Shown in pieces: positions 25,271 through 34,089 of a stretch of 64,000 nt of DNA. Each line of letters begins with the position of its first letter. Positions within the stretch are counted from its first letter, which is position 1. The stretch is from assembly GCA_024236095.1 (NCBI GenBank), contig JACKLD010000014.1, positions 124,001 to 188,000 on the forward strand. The letters run 5' to 3'. This stretch comes from Pseudomonadaceae bacterium (GTDB lineage: Bacteria > Pseudomonadota > Alphaproteobacteria > UBA2136 > UBA6156). The notes below the pieces were generated by a model. That model had not been told where the DNA came from. It was given only the letters and a program-made list of their open reading frames with translations, and searched no databases. The position numbers and the translations under genes were made by a program.

Positions 25271-26641
25271 ATGCCCGCCATGAACTACATCAACGGCGAT
25301 ACCATCGTGGCCCTTGCCACTGCTCCTTTGCCCGCGGGTGTGGCGGTTATTCGCCTCTCCGGCCCCCGCGCGCTAGAGGTTGGCACGTGGTTGGTGCCGC
25401 GCTTGCACCATGCCGACGCGGGCAAGCTGGTATTCGGCCCTATTGGTAACGGGTTGGATGACGGCATGGCGGTCAAGTTTGCCGCCCCGCGCAGCTTTAC
25501 CGGTGAGGATGTGGTGGAAATCCACACCCACGGCGGTCGCGCCGTGGTGCAGGCGGTGCTTGATGCCTGCACCGCCTTCGACGACGTGCGGCAGGCCCTG
25601 CCCGGCGAGTTTTCCCGCCGTGCGGTGATGAACGGCAAAATGGATATCACCGCCGCCGAAGGCTTGGCCGACCTGATTGACGCCACCACCGAGGCCCAGC
25701 GGCGGCAGGCATTGCGCCAGCTTGATGGTGCCCTTGGTAAACGTTTCGAAACATGGCGTACCCATGTGCTGGCTTTACTGGCGCAGGTCGAAGCGGCCAT
25801 TGATTTCCCCGACGAGGAGTTGGAGGTGTTGGCCGAGCCTGCCTTGGCCGCGGGGATGAAAGACCTGTTGGCCGATTTGCAGGCAGCGGCGCAGGAAAAA
25901 GCGGGCGAACGCCTGCGCGATGGCGTGCGGCTGGCCATCGTGGGCAAGCCCAATGCGGGAAAAAGCACCTTGCTGAACTTGTTGGCGGGGCGCGATGTGG
26001 CCATTGTTTCACCCATCGCCGGCACCACGCGTGACGTGGTGACCAGCACGCTGGATATCGGCGGATTCCCGGTGGTGGTGGCCGATACGGCAGGTCTGCG
26101 CAACACGGAAGACGCCATCGAGGCCGAAGGCGTCAAACGCGCCCGCGCCCAAGCCTTGGCGGCCGATGTGGTGGTGGCGGTGGTCGATGGCCACGATTTC
26201 CCGCAAGCTCTGGACGAACTGGCCCCGCTGCTGGTGGAGGACCGCACGCTGTTGGTGGTCAGCCGCGCCGAGATGTTTGAACTTGATTTTCCCTCCAAAC
26301 ACCAAGGCTTCCCCGTTGTCGCCGCAAACCTGACCGAGCAGGAAGCCCTGCGCCGCATTCTTCCCGCGTTGACTAACCTTGTGGAAAACGTGGCGGGTGG
26401 CGCCGCCGAAGCCGCCCTGCTCACCCGCGTCCGCCACCGTGCGGCGGTAGATGACGCCATCGCCCACCTCGGCAACGCCCTTGCCATGGTGTTGAAAGCC
26501 GCCCACCACGGCACCAGTGTGGCCGAGCTGGTGGCGGAAGACTTGCGGTCGGCGGCCAATGCCATCGGCACCGTGACCGGACGGACGGGGAGCGAGGATG
26601 TGCTGGATGTGGTATTCTCTAGCTTCTGTATAGGAAAATAA
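25271..26641 (+). CDS. mnmE: tRNA modification GTPase MnmE
   Basis: With MnmG installs (carboxy)aminomethyl groups on U34 of certain tRNAs. Domains: N-terminal formyl-THF-binding domain (YINGDTIVALATAPLPAGVAVIRLSGP), helical domain, inserted G domain with G1 GKPNAGKST (about residue 225), G2 TT in AGTTRDV, G3 DTAGLR, and the C-terminal CIGK with the essential cysteine. The G4 motif is unusual: SRAE appears where NKxD is expected. 456 residues. ATGs at 25271 or 25280 are possible. It begins the mnmE-polA unit; mnmG lies 12 kb downstream next to rsmG, rather than beside mnmE. Confidence 0.96.
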   Translation: MPAMNYINGDTIVALATAPLPAGVAVIRLSGPRALEVGTWLVPRLHHADAGKLVFGPIGNGLDDGMAVKFAAPRSFTGEDVVEIHTHGGRAVVQAVLDACTAFDDVRQALPGEFSRRAVMNGKMDITAAEGLADLIDATTEAQRRQALRQLDGALGKRFETWRTHVLALLAQVEAAIDFPDEELEVLAEPALAAGMKDLLADLQAAAQEKAGERLRDGVRLAIVGKPNAGKSTLLNLLAGRDVAIVSPIAGTTRDVVTSTLDIGGFPVVVADTAGLRNTEDAIEAEGVKRARAQALAADVVVAVVDGHDFPQALDELAPLLVEDRTLLVVSRAEMFELDFPSKHQGFPVVAANLTEQEALRRILPALTNLVENVAGGAAEAALLTRVRHRAAVDDAIAHLGNALAMVLKAAHHGTSVAELVAEDLRSAANAIGTVTGRTGSEDVLDVVFSSFCIGK

Positions 26642-26649
26642 GGGCAACC

Positions 26650-29520
26650 ATGGCCAAGCATTTTGTGATTATTGACGGGTTGAGCTTTTTGTTCAGGGCG
26701 TATCATGCGGTGCGGCAAGGGTTGAGCCGCAGTGACGGCACGCCCACCAACGCCTTGTTTGGATTTGCCCAAATGTTGGTAAAAGTGGTGGATGATTTGC
26801 AGCCCGATGCCTGTGCGGTGGCGCTGGACAGTGTGGGGCCGACTTTCCGCAAAGACCTTTACGATTTGTACAAGGCCAACCGTCCGCCGCCGGAACCGGC
26901 GATGTTGGCGCAACTCCAGATGTTTCAGCCGTTGGTGGAGGCGTTCGGCATCCCCGCCATCCGCAAGGAGGGGGTGGAGGCCGATGATATCATTGCCACC
27001 GTGGTGGCCCATGAGCGCGCCGCTCATGGTGCCGATGCCCACGTCACCATCGTCAGCAGCGACAAAGACCTGATGCAGCTGGTCGGCGGACGGGTGCGGA
27101 TGCTGGACACGCTGAAAAACCGCTGGATTGGTGTGGATGAAGTGCATGAGAAGTTCGGTGTGGGGCCGGACAAGGTGATCGAGGTGCAAGCCCTGATTGG
27201 CGATTCCAGCGACAACGTGCCGGGGGTGCCCAGTGTGGGGCCAAAGACAGCGGCAGAGCTGATTGCCGAATTTGGCGACTTGGAAGGTATTTACGCCCGT
27301 CTGGCCGAGGTGAAGCGTGACAAACTGCGTGACAAGCTGGCCGAATTCAAAACCCAAGCCTTTTTGAGCCGTGAGCTGGTGACGCTGAAACCCGATGTGG
27401 AGATGCCGGTGGGCTGGAACGAGCTGGCGTTTGCGCCACGGGTGGAAAGGGCAGCGGATTATCTGGAGGACGAACTGGAATTCAAAACATTGGCCAAACG
27501 CCTGCGCCAACGGAATGGCGGCGACCACCTGCCCCCCGCCCCGGGAGAGAACGAGGTGGAGGCACAAGCGGCAAGCCTGCGCTTTGCCCCGCCGGTGGCC
27601 GCAAAGACAGCCGAAGGAAATGGTTGGGGAAACTATGAATGCGTGCAGACCGTGGCGCGGTGGGAGGCGTGGTTGGCAGAGGTGCGCAAGGCAGGGGTGT
27701 GTGCGATTGATACCGAGACCACCAGTCTTGACCCCTTGCAGGCGCGGCTGGTCGGGGTCAGCTTGGCGGTGGGCGAAGGCAAGGCTTGCTATGTGCCGGT
27801 ATCCCACGGGGGCACCGCCGAGGGCGAACTGGCGCTAGAAGCCGATACTGTGCAACAAGTACCGTTGCCACGGGTGCTGGCCGACCTGCGCACGCTGTTG
27901 GCCGATAACGCCGTCACCAAAATCGGCCACAACCTGAAGTACGACTGGTTGGTGCTGGCCCGCGCCTACGGATTGATTCCCGCCGATGACATGGCGGCAG
28001 TGGAAGGTTTGGTTGCCAACTACGAGGATACCCTGCTGGCCAGTGCATGCCTGGATGGCGGTCGCTGGAACCACGGCATGGACGCTTTGGCCGAGCGTCA
28101 CTTGGGCCACAGGATGATTGCTTACGAAGACGTTTGTGGGCGTGGTAAATCACAAGTAACCTTCGATAAGGTGGCGCTGGACAAGGCCACCGCCTACGCG
28201 GCGGAAGACGCCGATGCCACATGGCGGTTGTGGGAGGCGCTGGGCAGCCGCCTGCGTGAAGTGGATTACAAAGAACACTACGGCCCCGCGCATATTTACC
28301 ATGTGGAGAAGCACTTGCTGCCGGTAGTGGTGGCGATGGAAGCCCGGGGCGTACGGGTGGATGCCGCCCGCCTGCGCGAATTGAGTGACGACTTCGGGCG
28401 GCGCATGGCCGCATTGGAAGGCGGGATTTATGCCCTTGCCGGTCATGAGTTCAACGTCAACTCCCCCGCGCAACTGGCGGTGGTGCTGTTCGATGAAATG
28501 AAGGTGGGCAATCCCCGCCAGCAAAAAAGCCGCAGCACGGCAGTGGTGGTGCTGGAAGAAATGGCAGAAGACGGCGTCAAGATCGCCGAAACCATGATGG
28601 CCTACCGCCAACTCGCCAAACTGCGCAGCACCTATACCGAGGCATTGCTCAAACAGGTCAGCCCGGTCAGCGGGCGAGTGCACACCACCTACCAGCAAAT
28701 CGGCGCGGCCACAGGCCGGTTCAGCAGTACCGAGCCGAACCTGCAAAACATCCCCATCCGCAGTGAGGAGGGCCGCAAGGTGCGGGCGGCCTTCGTACCG
28801 CAAGAGGGCTGGGTGATGGTGGCCGCCGATTACAGCCAGATTGAACTGCGCCTGCTGGCCCACATGAGCGGCAGCAAGGGACTTACCCGCGCCTTTACCG
28901 AGGGTGCCGACATCCATGCTTACACCGCCAGCCTCATCCACGGTGTGCCGCTGCAAGACGTGACCAAGGAGCAGCGCCGCGCCGCCAAATTCATCAACTT
29001 CGGGCTGGTGTACGGTATGGGGGCGGCCAGTCTGGCCAAGCAGATCGGCAGCAGCAAAGACGAAGCGGCGGCGTGGATTGAAGCCTACTTTGCTCGCTAC
29101 GATGGTGTGAAAGAGTATATGGAGCGCAACAAGCAGTTCGCCCGCGACCACGGCTACGTGGAAACCCTGCTGGGCCGCCGTGTGTGGCTGCCGGATATCA
29201 AGAGCAGTCACGGCGGCTTGCGCAGCAACGCCGAGCGGGCGGCGATCAACGCGCCGTTGCAGGGGAGCAACGCGGATATCATCAAGCTGGCGATGCCGGA
29301 GGTGGAGCGGGTGGCTGGATTACCGGACTATCGGGTTAACGGTGCGCCTGCGGTGCGGCTGTTGATGCAGGTGCATGACGAATTGGTGTTGGAGGCGCGT
29401 TCCGAAGTGTTGGAGGGGCTTAAAGAGCAGTTGCCCAAAGTGATGGGCGGCGTGGTGCAATTGGCCGTGCCGCTGGCGGTGGAGGTGGGGGTTGGGCCGA
29501 ATTGGGAGGAGGCGCACTAA
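26650..29520 (+). CDS. polA: DNA polymerase I
   Basis: Fills gaps and removes RNA primers. Three domains are visible: 5'-3' nuclease (1-290, FVIIDGLSFLFRAYHAVRQG; VSSDKDLMQLV; PGVPSVGPKTA), a 3'-5' exonuclease with its DTETTSLD metal residues (about 352-358) intact, and the family A polymerase domain with motif A DYSQIELRLLAHMSG (about 726), O-helix RRAAKFINFGLVYGMG and motif C QVHDELVLEA (about 905). 956 residues, so proofreading is probably retained. An AAGGGC site precedes the ATG, eight bases after mnmE, consistent with co-transcription. Confidence 0.98.
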   Translation: MAKHFVIIDGLSFLFRAYHAVRQGLSRSDGTPTNALFGFAQMLVKVVDDLQPDACAVALDSVGPTFRKDLYDLYKANRPPPEPAMLAQLQMFQPLVEAFGIPAIRKEGVEADDIIATVVAHERAAHGADAHVTIVSSDKDLMQLVGGRVRMLDTLKNRWIGVDEVHEKFGVGPDKVIEVQALIGDSSDNVPGVPSVGPKTAAELIAEFGDLEGIYARLAEVKRDKLRDKLAEFKTQAFLSRELVTLKPDVEMPVGWNELAFAPRVERAADYLEDELEFKTLAKRLRQRNGGDHLPPAPGENEVEAQAASLRFAPPVAAKTAEGNGWGNYECVQTVARWEAWLAEVRKAGVCAIDTETTSLDPLQARLVGVSLAVGEGKACYVPVSHGGTAEGELALEADTVQQVPLPRVLADLRTLLADNAVTKIGHNLKYDWLVLARAYGLIPADDMAAVEGLVANYEDTLLASACLDGGRWNHGMDALAERHLGHRMIAYEDVCGRGKSQVTFDKVALDKATAYAAEDADATWRLWEALGSRLREVDYKEHYGPAHIYHVEKHLLPVVVAMEARGVRVDAARLRELSDDFGRRMAALEGGIYALAGHEFNVNSPAQLAVVLFDEMKVGNPRQQKSRSTAVVVLEEMAEDGVKIAETMMAYRQLAKLRSTYTEALLKQVSPVSGRVHTTYQQIGAATGRFSSTEPNLQNIPIRSEEGRKVRAAFVPQEGWVMVAADYSQIELRLLAHMSGSKGLTRAFTEGADIHAYTASLIHGVPLQDVTKEQRRAAKFINFGLVYGMGAASLAKQIGSSKDEAAAWIEAYFARYDGVKEYMERNKQFARDHGYVETLLGRRVWLPDIKSSHGGLRSNAERAAINAPLQGSNADIIKLAMPEVERVAGLPDYRVNGAPAVRLLMQVHDELVLEARSEVLEGLKEQLPKVMGGVVQLAVPLAVEVGVGPNWEEAH

Positions 29521-29565
29521 AGCCCGCCTGTCAGCCGATAGTTGTGGTTGCCACAATAAGGTTGC

Positions 29566-29940
29566 ATGAACTTGATCGACCAACATGCGAAGCGTGAGTT
29601 TTTTGCATCGTTGAATATTGCCGGTAGCCCGCGTGCCTCCGTGACAACGCGCCTGTGGCATGTATGGAAGGCCGGGTTGGATGCGCAGGATGTGGGAACG
29701 CGCATTGTTTTGGGGCTTCCTTTAATCAGTATTCTTCCCGGTAAGTTGGCCCAGACATACGGTCTTTTGGCGGCGACATATACGGCGTGTTACGGAGCGT
29801 ATTCAAAAATCCGCCAAGAACACGCGCTGGTAAAAAAGTATGGTTCCGACAAAGGCCAGCAACAGGCCGCACTGCGCGGAGAAACATATGTGAAAGAATG
29901 GCTGGAACAAACGGATCTGGCCCTTGACGAGCGTGTATAA
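29566..29940 (+). CDS. Hypothetical protein, 124 residues
   Basis: Not recognised. The sequence opens MNLIDQHAKREFFASLNIAG, has a moderately hydrophobic middle (RIVLGLPLISILPGKLAQTYGLLAATYTACYGAYS, one or two possible membrane-associated helices) and a charged C-terminal third. The start follows AATAAGG by five bases. It lies between polA and rho on the same strand; the 45-base gap to polA leaves co-transcription open. Third-position composition is less GC-rich than the neighbouring housekeeping genes, which may indicate later acquisition. Confidence 0.6.
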   Translation: MNLIDQHAKREFFASLNIAGSPRASVTTRLWHVWKAGLDAQDVGTRIVLGLPLISILPGKLAQTYGLLAATYTACYGAYSKIRQEHALVKKYGSDKGQQQAALRGETYVKEWLEQTDLALDERV

Positions 29941-30044
29941 CTGCCTTATGTAGAAAAAGCCAGCGCGGTTTTGCGCGGCTCAGCCCGACAACGCAAGTGA
30001 TACGAACGGACCTGACTCAACCCAACGTGGACATGTAACTTCTC

Positions 30045-31538
30045 ATGGATGAATTTCCCTCCCGCGGCGGACGCCGCGTCTTCCGCCCCTCCGGCGACAA
30101 TGCCTCCGGCAATACCGACCAACGCAACGACCGTTTCGAGCGCGGAGGCCGTGGCCCCCGCCGCTTCCGCGACCGCGATGACCGCCGCGACGAGCGCCGT
30201 GACGAACCGCGCGACGACGCCCGTCCTGAAGGACTGCCTGCCGATGACGCCGCGCCACGTGAGGTGAAGGAACGGAAAATACCGGATATCAAACACCTGC
30301 GCGACCTGCGGGAACTGAACAACGATGAACTGTTCGCCATGGCCGAAGACATCGGCGTGCGCGACCCCGCCAACTTGCGCCGCCACGAGATGATGTTCCG
30401 CATTGTGGAGAACCTGCCCCGCGACCACGAGGTGCGCGGCGAGGGTGTGCTGGACATCTTGTCCGACGGTTTCGGGTTCCTCCGTGCACGGGAAAACAGC
30501 TACACCGGCACGCCGGAAGACGTGTATGTGAGCCCCAGCGCCATCCGCCGCATGGGTCTGCGCAACGGCGATACCATCACCGGCACCGTGCGTTATCCCA
30601 AGCCCGGCGAGCGCTATTTTGCGCTGGTCAACCTGGAAACGCTCAACGGCATGCCGCCGGAAAAACAGCGCCACCGCCCCAATTTCGACAAGCTGACGCC
30701 GCTGTATCCCAGCGAGAAATTCACACTGGAAGATGAAAACAGCAAGGACAAGACCGGTCAGGTGATCGACCTGGTGGCCCCTATCGGCAAAGGCCAGCGC
30801 TGCATGCTGGTGGCTCCGCCGAAGGCCGGGAAAACCATGATGATGAAGGCCATCGCCCACGCCATCGAGGAAAAACACCCCGAAGTGGAACTGATGGTGC
30901 TGCTGATTGACGAGCGCCCGGAAGAAGTGACCGACATGGAGCGCAGCGTGAAGGGCGAGGTGATTTCCAGCACCTTTGATGAGCCCGCCCAGCGTCACGT
31001 GCAGGTGTCCGAGATGGTGATCGAAAAGGCCAAACGCATTGTGGAACAAGGCAAGGACGTGGTGATTCTGTTGGACAGCCTCACCCGCCTGGCCCGTGCC
31101 TACAACACCGTGGTGCCGTCTTCAGGCAAGGTGCTCACCGGCGGTGTGGATGCCAACGCCCTGCAAAAACCCAAGCGCTTCTTTGGTGCCGCCCGTAAGA
31201 TTGAGCAAGGTGGCAGCCTCACCATCATTGCCACGGCCCTTATCGATACCGGAAGCCGCATGGACGAAGTGATTTTTGAAGAGTTCAAGGGCACGGGTAA
31301 CTCCGAGCTGTGGCTCGACCGCAAGCTGGTGGAAAAACGCACCTATCCGGCGATTGACGTCTCGAAATCCGGCACCCGTCATGAAGAAATGCTCTACGGC
31401 AAGGATGAAATGCAAAAAGTATGGATTTTGCGCCGTATTCTCCAACCCATGGGTGTGGTGGAAAGCATGGAATTTCTGCTCGATAAAATCCGCAAAACCA
31501 AAAACAACGCCGACTTTTTCAAGTTGATGGCACAGTAG
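30045..31538 (+). CDS. rho: Transcription termination factor Rho
   Basis: Ring-shaped RNA helicase that ends untranslated transcripts. After an unusual charged N-terminal extension of about 75 residues (RFERGGRGPRRFRDRDDRRDERR-like, Arg/Asp/Gly-rich), the normal architecture follows: Rho_N helices, the RNA-binding cold-shock domain with DGFGFLR, the P-loop VAPPKAGKTMM (about residue 258), Walker B VVILLDSLTRLARAYN, the Q-loop GGVDANAL and the C-terminal NADFFKLMAQ. 497 residues. Such Arg-rich inserts add RNA binding in other bacteria. No clear ribosome site; GTAACT lies four bases upstream of the ATG. Confidence 0.97.
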   Translation: MDEFPSRGGRRVFRPSGDNASGNTDQRNDRFERGGRGPRRFRDRDDRRDERRDEPRDDARPEGLPADDAAPREVKERKIPDIKHLRDLRELNNDELFAMAEDIGVRDPANLRRHEMMFRIVENLPRDHEVRGEGVLDILSDGFGFLRARENSYTGTPEDVYVSPSAIRRMGLRNGDTITGTVRYPKPGERYFALVNLETLNGMPPEKQRHRPNFDKLTPLYPSEKFTLEDENSKDKTGQVIDLVAPIGKGQRCMLVAPPKAGKTMMMKAIAHAIEEKHPEVELMVLLIDERPEEVTDMERSVKGEVISSTFDEPAQRHVQVSEMVIEKAKRIVEQGKDVVILLDSLTRLARAYNTVVPSSGKVLTGGVDANALQKPKRFFGAARKIEQGGSLTIIATALIDTGSRMDEVIFEEFKGTGNSELWLDRKLVEKRTYPAIDVSKSGTRHEEMLYGKDEMQKVWILRRILQPMGVVESMEFLLDKIRKTKNNADFFKLMAQ

Positions 31539-31553
31539 CGGAAGCGGCGTCTC

Positions 31554-32054
31554 ATGCACGAAAAATGGATGAGATTGGCTCTCTCGAAGGCAAAAGAGGC
31601 CCTTGATGATGGCCTTATGCCGGTTGGTGCGGTGCTGGTGCGGGGGGATGGCCTTCTTGCTACGGCGCGGAAAACGCACGACTCCAATAGATTGTCCCAC
31701 GCGGAAATCAACCTTTTGAACAAAGTGCTGACTGGAAACACGTCTCTCAAACCCTATGGCAATCTGACAATCTACACCACGCTTGAACCGTGCATCATGT
31801 GTTGGGGGACAATTCGCCATGTGCGGATACCCTCTCTCGTATATGCCCTTGAAGATGCTTATGGTGGAAACACGCATCTTGCTGACGAACAGCTTGCCCC
31901 CCGCCATCGGCAAGACGGCTTTACTGCGACCGGTGGTGTTCTTCGTGAAGAGTCAAAGGCGTTGTTTCGACAATTTTTAGAGACAACCGATGATCCGTTC
32001 TGGCGCAATGGCGGCGGAAAAGAACTGCGGGATGTTGTTTATGAGCCAGCCTGA
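31554..32054 (+). CDS. Nucleoside/nucleotide deaminase family protein
   Basis: A zinc-dependent cytidine/deoxycytidylate-type deaminase of the tRNA-adenosine deaminase/guanine deaminase group. Zinc ligands and the catalytic glutamate are visible in SHAEINLL (about residue 49) and TTLEPCIMCWGTIRHV (about 77); AGAVLVRGD-like PVGAVLVRGD is the substrate loop. 166 residues. The PCIMCWG and following RIPSLVYALEDAYGGN region differ from TadA, so the substrate is not clear. Base composition is lower in GC than the flanking rho and lepA. It overlaps the next gene by 14 bases, making a two-gene unit. Confidence 0.82.
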   Translation: MHEKWMRLALSKAKEALDDGLMPVGAVLVRGDGLLATARKTHDSNRLSHAEINLLNKVLTGNTSLKPYGNLTIYTTLEPCIMCWGTIRHVRIPSLVYALEDAYGGNTHLADEQLAPRHRQDGFTATGGVLREESKALFRQFLETTDDPFWRNGGGKELRDVVYEPA

Positions 32055-32865
32055 TCTCCTCCTCTGTATGAAATGGGGTACCCGTTACGGGCCGGAGTAT
32101 GTGAACCGCCTGTACCGCATGGTGAAGCGGAACATGACAGGGCCGTTCCAGTTTGTGTGTTTTACCGATGATGCCGAAGGGCTGGACGCGGGGATTGACG
32201 TGCGGCCGCTGCCGCCGTTCGAGGGGGTGCCCGAGCATTTGGCGGTCAAGCCGTGGCGCAAACTGACTTTGTGGCGGGATGATTTGGGAGACGATTTGCT
32301 GGGGCGCAATGCGTTGGTGCTGGATGTCGACGTGCTCATCACCGGCCCGCTGGAGGACTTCTTTGCATATGAGCCTGCGTGTGACTTCATCGTCTGGCGC
32401 AACCCCACCAAACCGCACAGTGGTGTGGGGAACACCAGCGTTTTTCGTTTCAAAGTTGGAAGTCATCCGGAAATATGCGAACGGTTTATTGCAAATCCGG
32501 AACACGTCTGGAAACATGAGTTCCGTATCGAACAGGAACTCATCGCCGCCCGCTTGGGCGATGGCACCGCCACCACCACTGCCCGCCATGCAGCCGTGGC
32601 CGCCGACCCTTTCTACAAGGGGCTGGGCATCATGCGTTACTGGCCGCAGGGCTGGGTGGTCAGCTTCAAGGAAGACCTGTTGCCGCCGTGGCCGTTGCGC
32701 CTGTGGCAAAGGGTGCCGCGCCCCGCCGCCGCCAAAGTGGTGGTTTTCCACGGAAAGCCCGACCCTGACGAAGCGGCCCGTGGCGATTGGCCGGTCAAAT
32801 CCCGCTGGAAAAAACTCTACAAAGCCCTCCGCCCCGTGGGCTGGATTGACGAGGTGTGGCGTTAG
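32041..32865 (+). CDS. Putative nucleotide-sugar glycosyltransferase
   Basis: A 274-residue GT-A-like transferase without signal or membrane segment. Seen: LLLCMKWGTRYGPEYVNRLYRMVKRNM and FQFVCFTDDAEGL at the N-terminus, the metal-binding ALVLDVDVLITGPLEDFF (D-V-D about residue 95-97), and near the C-terminus VVFHGKPDPDE. This layout is that of small alphaproteobacterial glycosyltransferases acting on envelope glycans. Donor and acceptor are unknown. The ATG at 32041 was selected; it overlaps the end of the deaminase gene. Two upstream ATGs in the same frame are less likely. Confidence 0.65.
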   Translation: MSQPDLLLCMKWGTRYGPEYVNRLYRMVKRNMTGPFQFVCFTDDAEGLDAGIDVRPLPPFEGVPEHLAVKPWRKLTLWRDDLGDDLLGRNALVLDVDVLITGPLEDFFAYEPACDFIVWRNPTKPHSGVGNTSVFRFKVGSHPEICERFIANPEHVWKHEFRIEQELIAARLGDGTATTTARHAAVAADPFYKGLGIMRYWPQGWVVSFKEDLLPPWPLRLWQRVPRPAAAKVVVFHGKPDPDEAARGDWPVKSRWKKLYKALRPVGWIDEVWR

Positions 32866-32902
32866 TTCTGGGTAATTGTTGGACGCGGATCAGGCAGGGC
32901 CC

Positions 32903-32931
32903 TTGCAATATTATGTATACAAGTATATGAT
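32903..32931 (+). promoter_or_regulatory. Leaderless promoter with GTATAC in its spacer
   Basis: TTGCAA (32903-32908), 17 bases including GTATAC (32915-32920), TATGAT (32926-32931), seven bases, ATG at 32939. Confidence 0.6.
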
Positions 32932-32938
32932 TCAAGAC

Positions 32939-33676
32939 ATGCAAGTCCACAGCATTCGCGTTTTGATACGAAACTCCGGCTATTCCTACCCTTGGCGCAG
33001 TGTTCTCCTGAAAGAGGAGGGTGAGATCTTTAATTTCGTTCCCGTAGAAGGCAGCAGCGAGCAGGAAATGGAGGAGTTTATCTCCGGTGAACTGTTCCGT
33101 TCCGGTGTGCGTGGAGGCATATGTTCATTCTGGTGGGGAAACAACGCGCCAAAACACGCGGAAAAACTAACCTATGGATTGGCCTTGGCCGCGACCCGAT
33201 ACGACAGTGGAGACTATACCTCCCAACTTCATTGGTTGATGCTTAAGGGTAAGTTGACCGAACCGGCCACGGTGCACATGAGCGGCGCGGAATACACGCA
33301 TTACAACCCTAAAATATCCCAACTTCCGGGCGCCGATTTTGTTGCATGCGTTGCAAAATCAGGGGTTAAGAAAATGCAGAGCCGCTTGGCAAAAACCAAG
33401 GGTGACGATATGCAGACGGTCATCAACGGGATGCTGAACTTTAAAGATCTCCCTGCCGAAATGGAATGGCTGGGGCTTGAAGGCGTGGCGACGCAGGTGG
33501 TTCCGTATCAAAGATATAATCGTTATGGCCACCCCATGGCCCCGGCAATCAGGGTGGGGCTGCCTGACAAATCATCCCTTGTCTTTGATGGCACTGATTG
33601 CAGTACGTTGTCTCCTGAAGGTGACGAGCGCTTGGCATGGAGCCTCAGAAAAGGCTTTGAGCCGAGTCGAAACTAG
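32939..33676 (+). CDS. Hypothetical protein truncated or terminated by a mobile element end
   Basis: Not recognised. 245 residues with no signal peptide or membrane segment; it starts MQVHSIRVLIRNSGYSYPW and contains FWWGNNAPKHAEKLTYGLALAATRYDSGDYTSQLHWLML and MEWLGLEGVATQVVPYQRYNRYGHPMAPAIRVGLP. The start was chosen at 32939 because the promoter places transcription there; an ATG at 32927 lies inside the -10 hexamer. The TAG stop (33674-33676) is part of the CTAG at the left end of a MITE-like element, so the native C-terminus may have been longer. Codon use is less GC-biased than in the neighbours. Possibly accessory with the two genes upstream. Confidence 0.6.
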   Translation: MQVHSIRVLIRNSGYSYPWRSVLLKEEGEIFNFVPVEGSSEQEMEEFISGELFRSGVRGGICSFWWGNNAPKHAEKLTYGLALAATRYDSGDYTSQLHWLMLKGKLTEPATVHMSGAEYTHYNPKISQLPGADFVACVAKSGVKKMQSRLAKTKGDDMQTVINGMLNFKDLPAEMEWLGLEGVATQVVPYQRYNRYGHPMAPAIRVGLPDKSSLVFDGTDCSTLSPEGDERLAWSLRKGFEPSRN

Positions 33677-33949
33677 GCACTGTTAGCAAATACTTTGCAT
33701 ATTTTGCAGGAGGTTGGGCGGGATGGGATGACGGGTTTTGGCCGAGAGAGTGGTGCGGGTCACCATGACCGAGGACGAAACCTGTCGGACCGCCCGCCCA
33801 ACCCCTGCCCGCAGGGTGGCGCTTCAAACGGATTTCGGGGCTGGTTTTCTCGGCCTTACATGGGCCCGCCATGCTGCGGCCTCCAAAACGCAACCCGAAA
33901 CCCCGTTTGAAAGCCGCCACAAAATGTACAAAGTATTTGCTAACAGTGC
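33677..33949. mobile_element. MITE-like element with inverted ends and CTAG flanks
   Basis: Perfect terminal inverted repeats of 21 bases start GCACTGTTAGCAAATA (33677) and end TATTTGCTAACAGTGC (33949); CTAG occurs directly outside both ends (33673-33676, 33950-33953), which fits a 4-bp target duplication of the YTAR type used by IS5-group elements. The 273-bp interior has no gene but nested inverted repeats: GGTTGGGCGGG with CCCGCCCAACC, and CTTCAAACGG...TTTCGGGG with CCCGAAACCCCGTTTGAAAG. It would have to be moved by a transposase encoded elsewhere; none is in the window. Confidence 0.75.
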
Positions 33950-33984
33950 CTAGCTTCGGATAAACAAACCTTTGCGAGCAGTGC

Positions 33985-34083
33985 CTAAAACAGCCCCGCC
34001 ACCAACTGTACCATGCCCATGACGCCTGCGTAGCCCAGCCCGCACAGCGCCAACACCATAATTTGTATACTTTGACGTCCCAT
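33985..34083 (-). CDS. 32-residue hydrophobic microprotein
   Basis: A short frame, MGRQSIQIMVLALCGLGYAG then VMGMVQLVAGLF, made of one membrane-spanning stretch with a positively charged start, as in known small membrane proteins. It has a near-ideal promoter (TTGACA, 17 bases, TACAAG) ending six bases before the ATG, so it would be translated from a leaderless mRNA. It stands divergent from lepA, between lepA and the MITE-like element; its stop codon lies at a second, degenerate copy of the element's end. No family is recognised. The promoter is the main reason to believe it. Confidence 0.55.
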   Translation of the reverse strand: MGRQSIQIMVLALCGLGYAGVMGMVQLVAGLF

Positions 34084-34089
34084 GTCGCC

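Noticed and set aside
25285..27807. Very long minus-strand open frame opposite mnmE and polA
   Set aside because: 840 codons but low-complexity and antisense to two well-supported genes.
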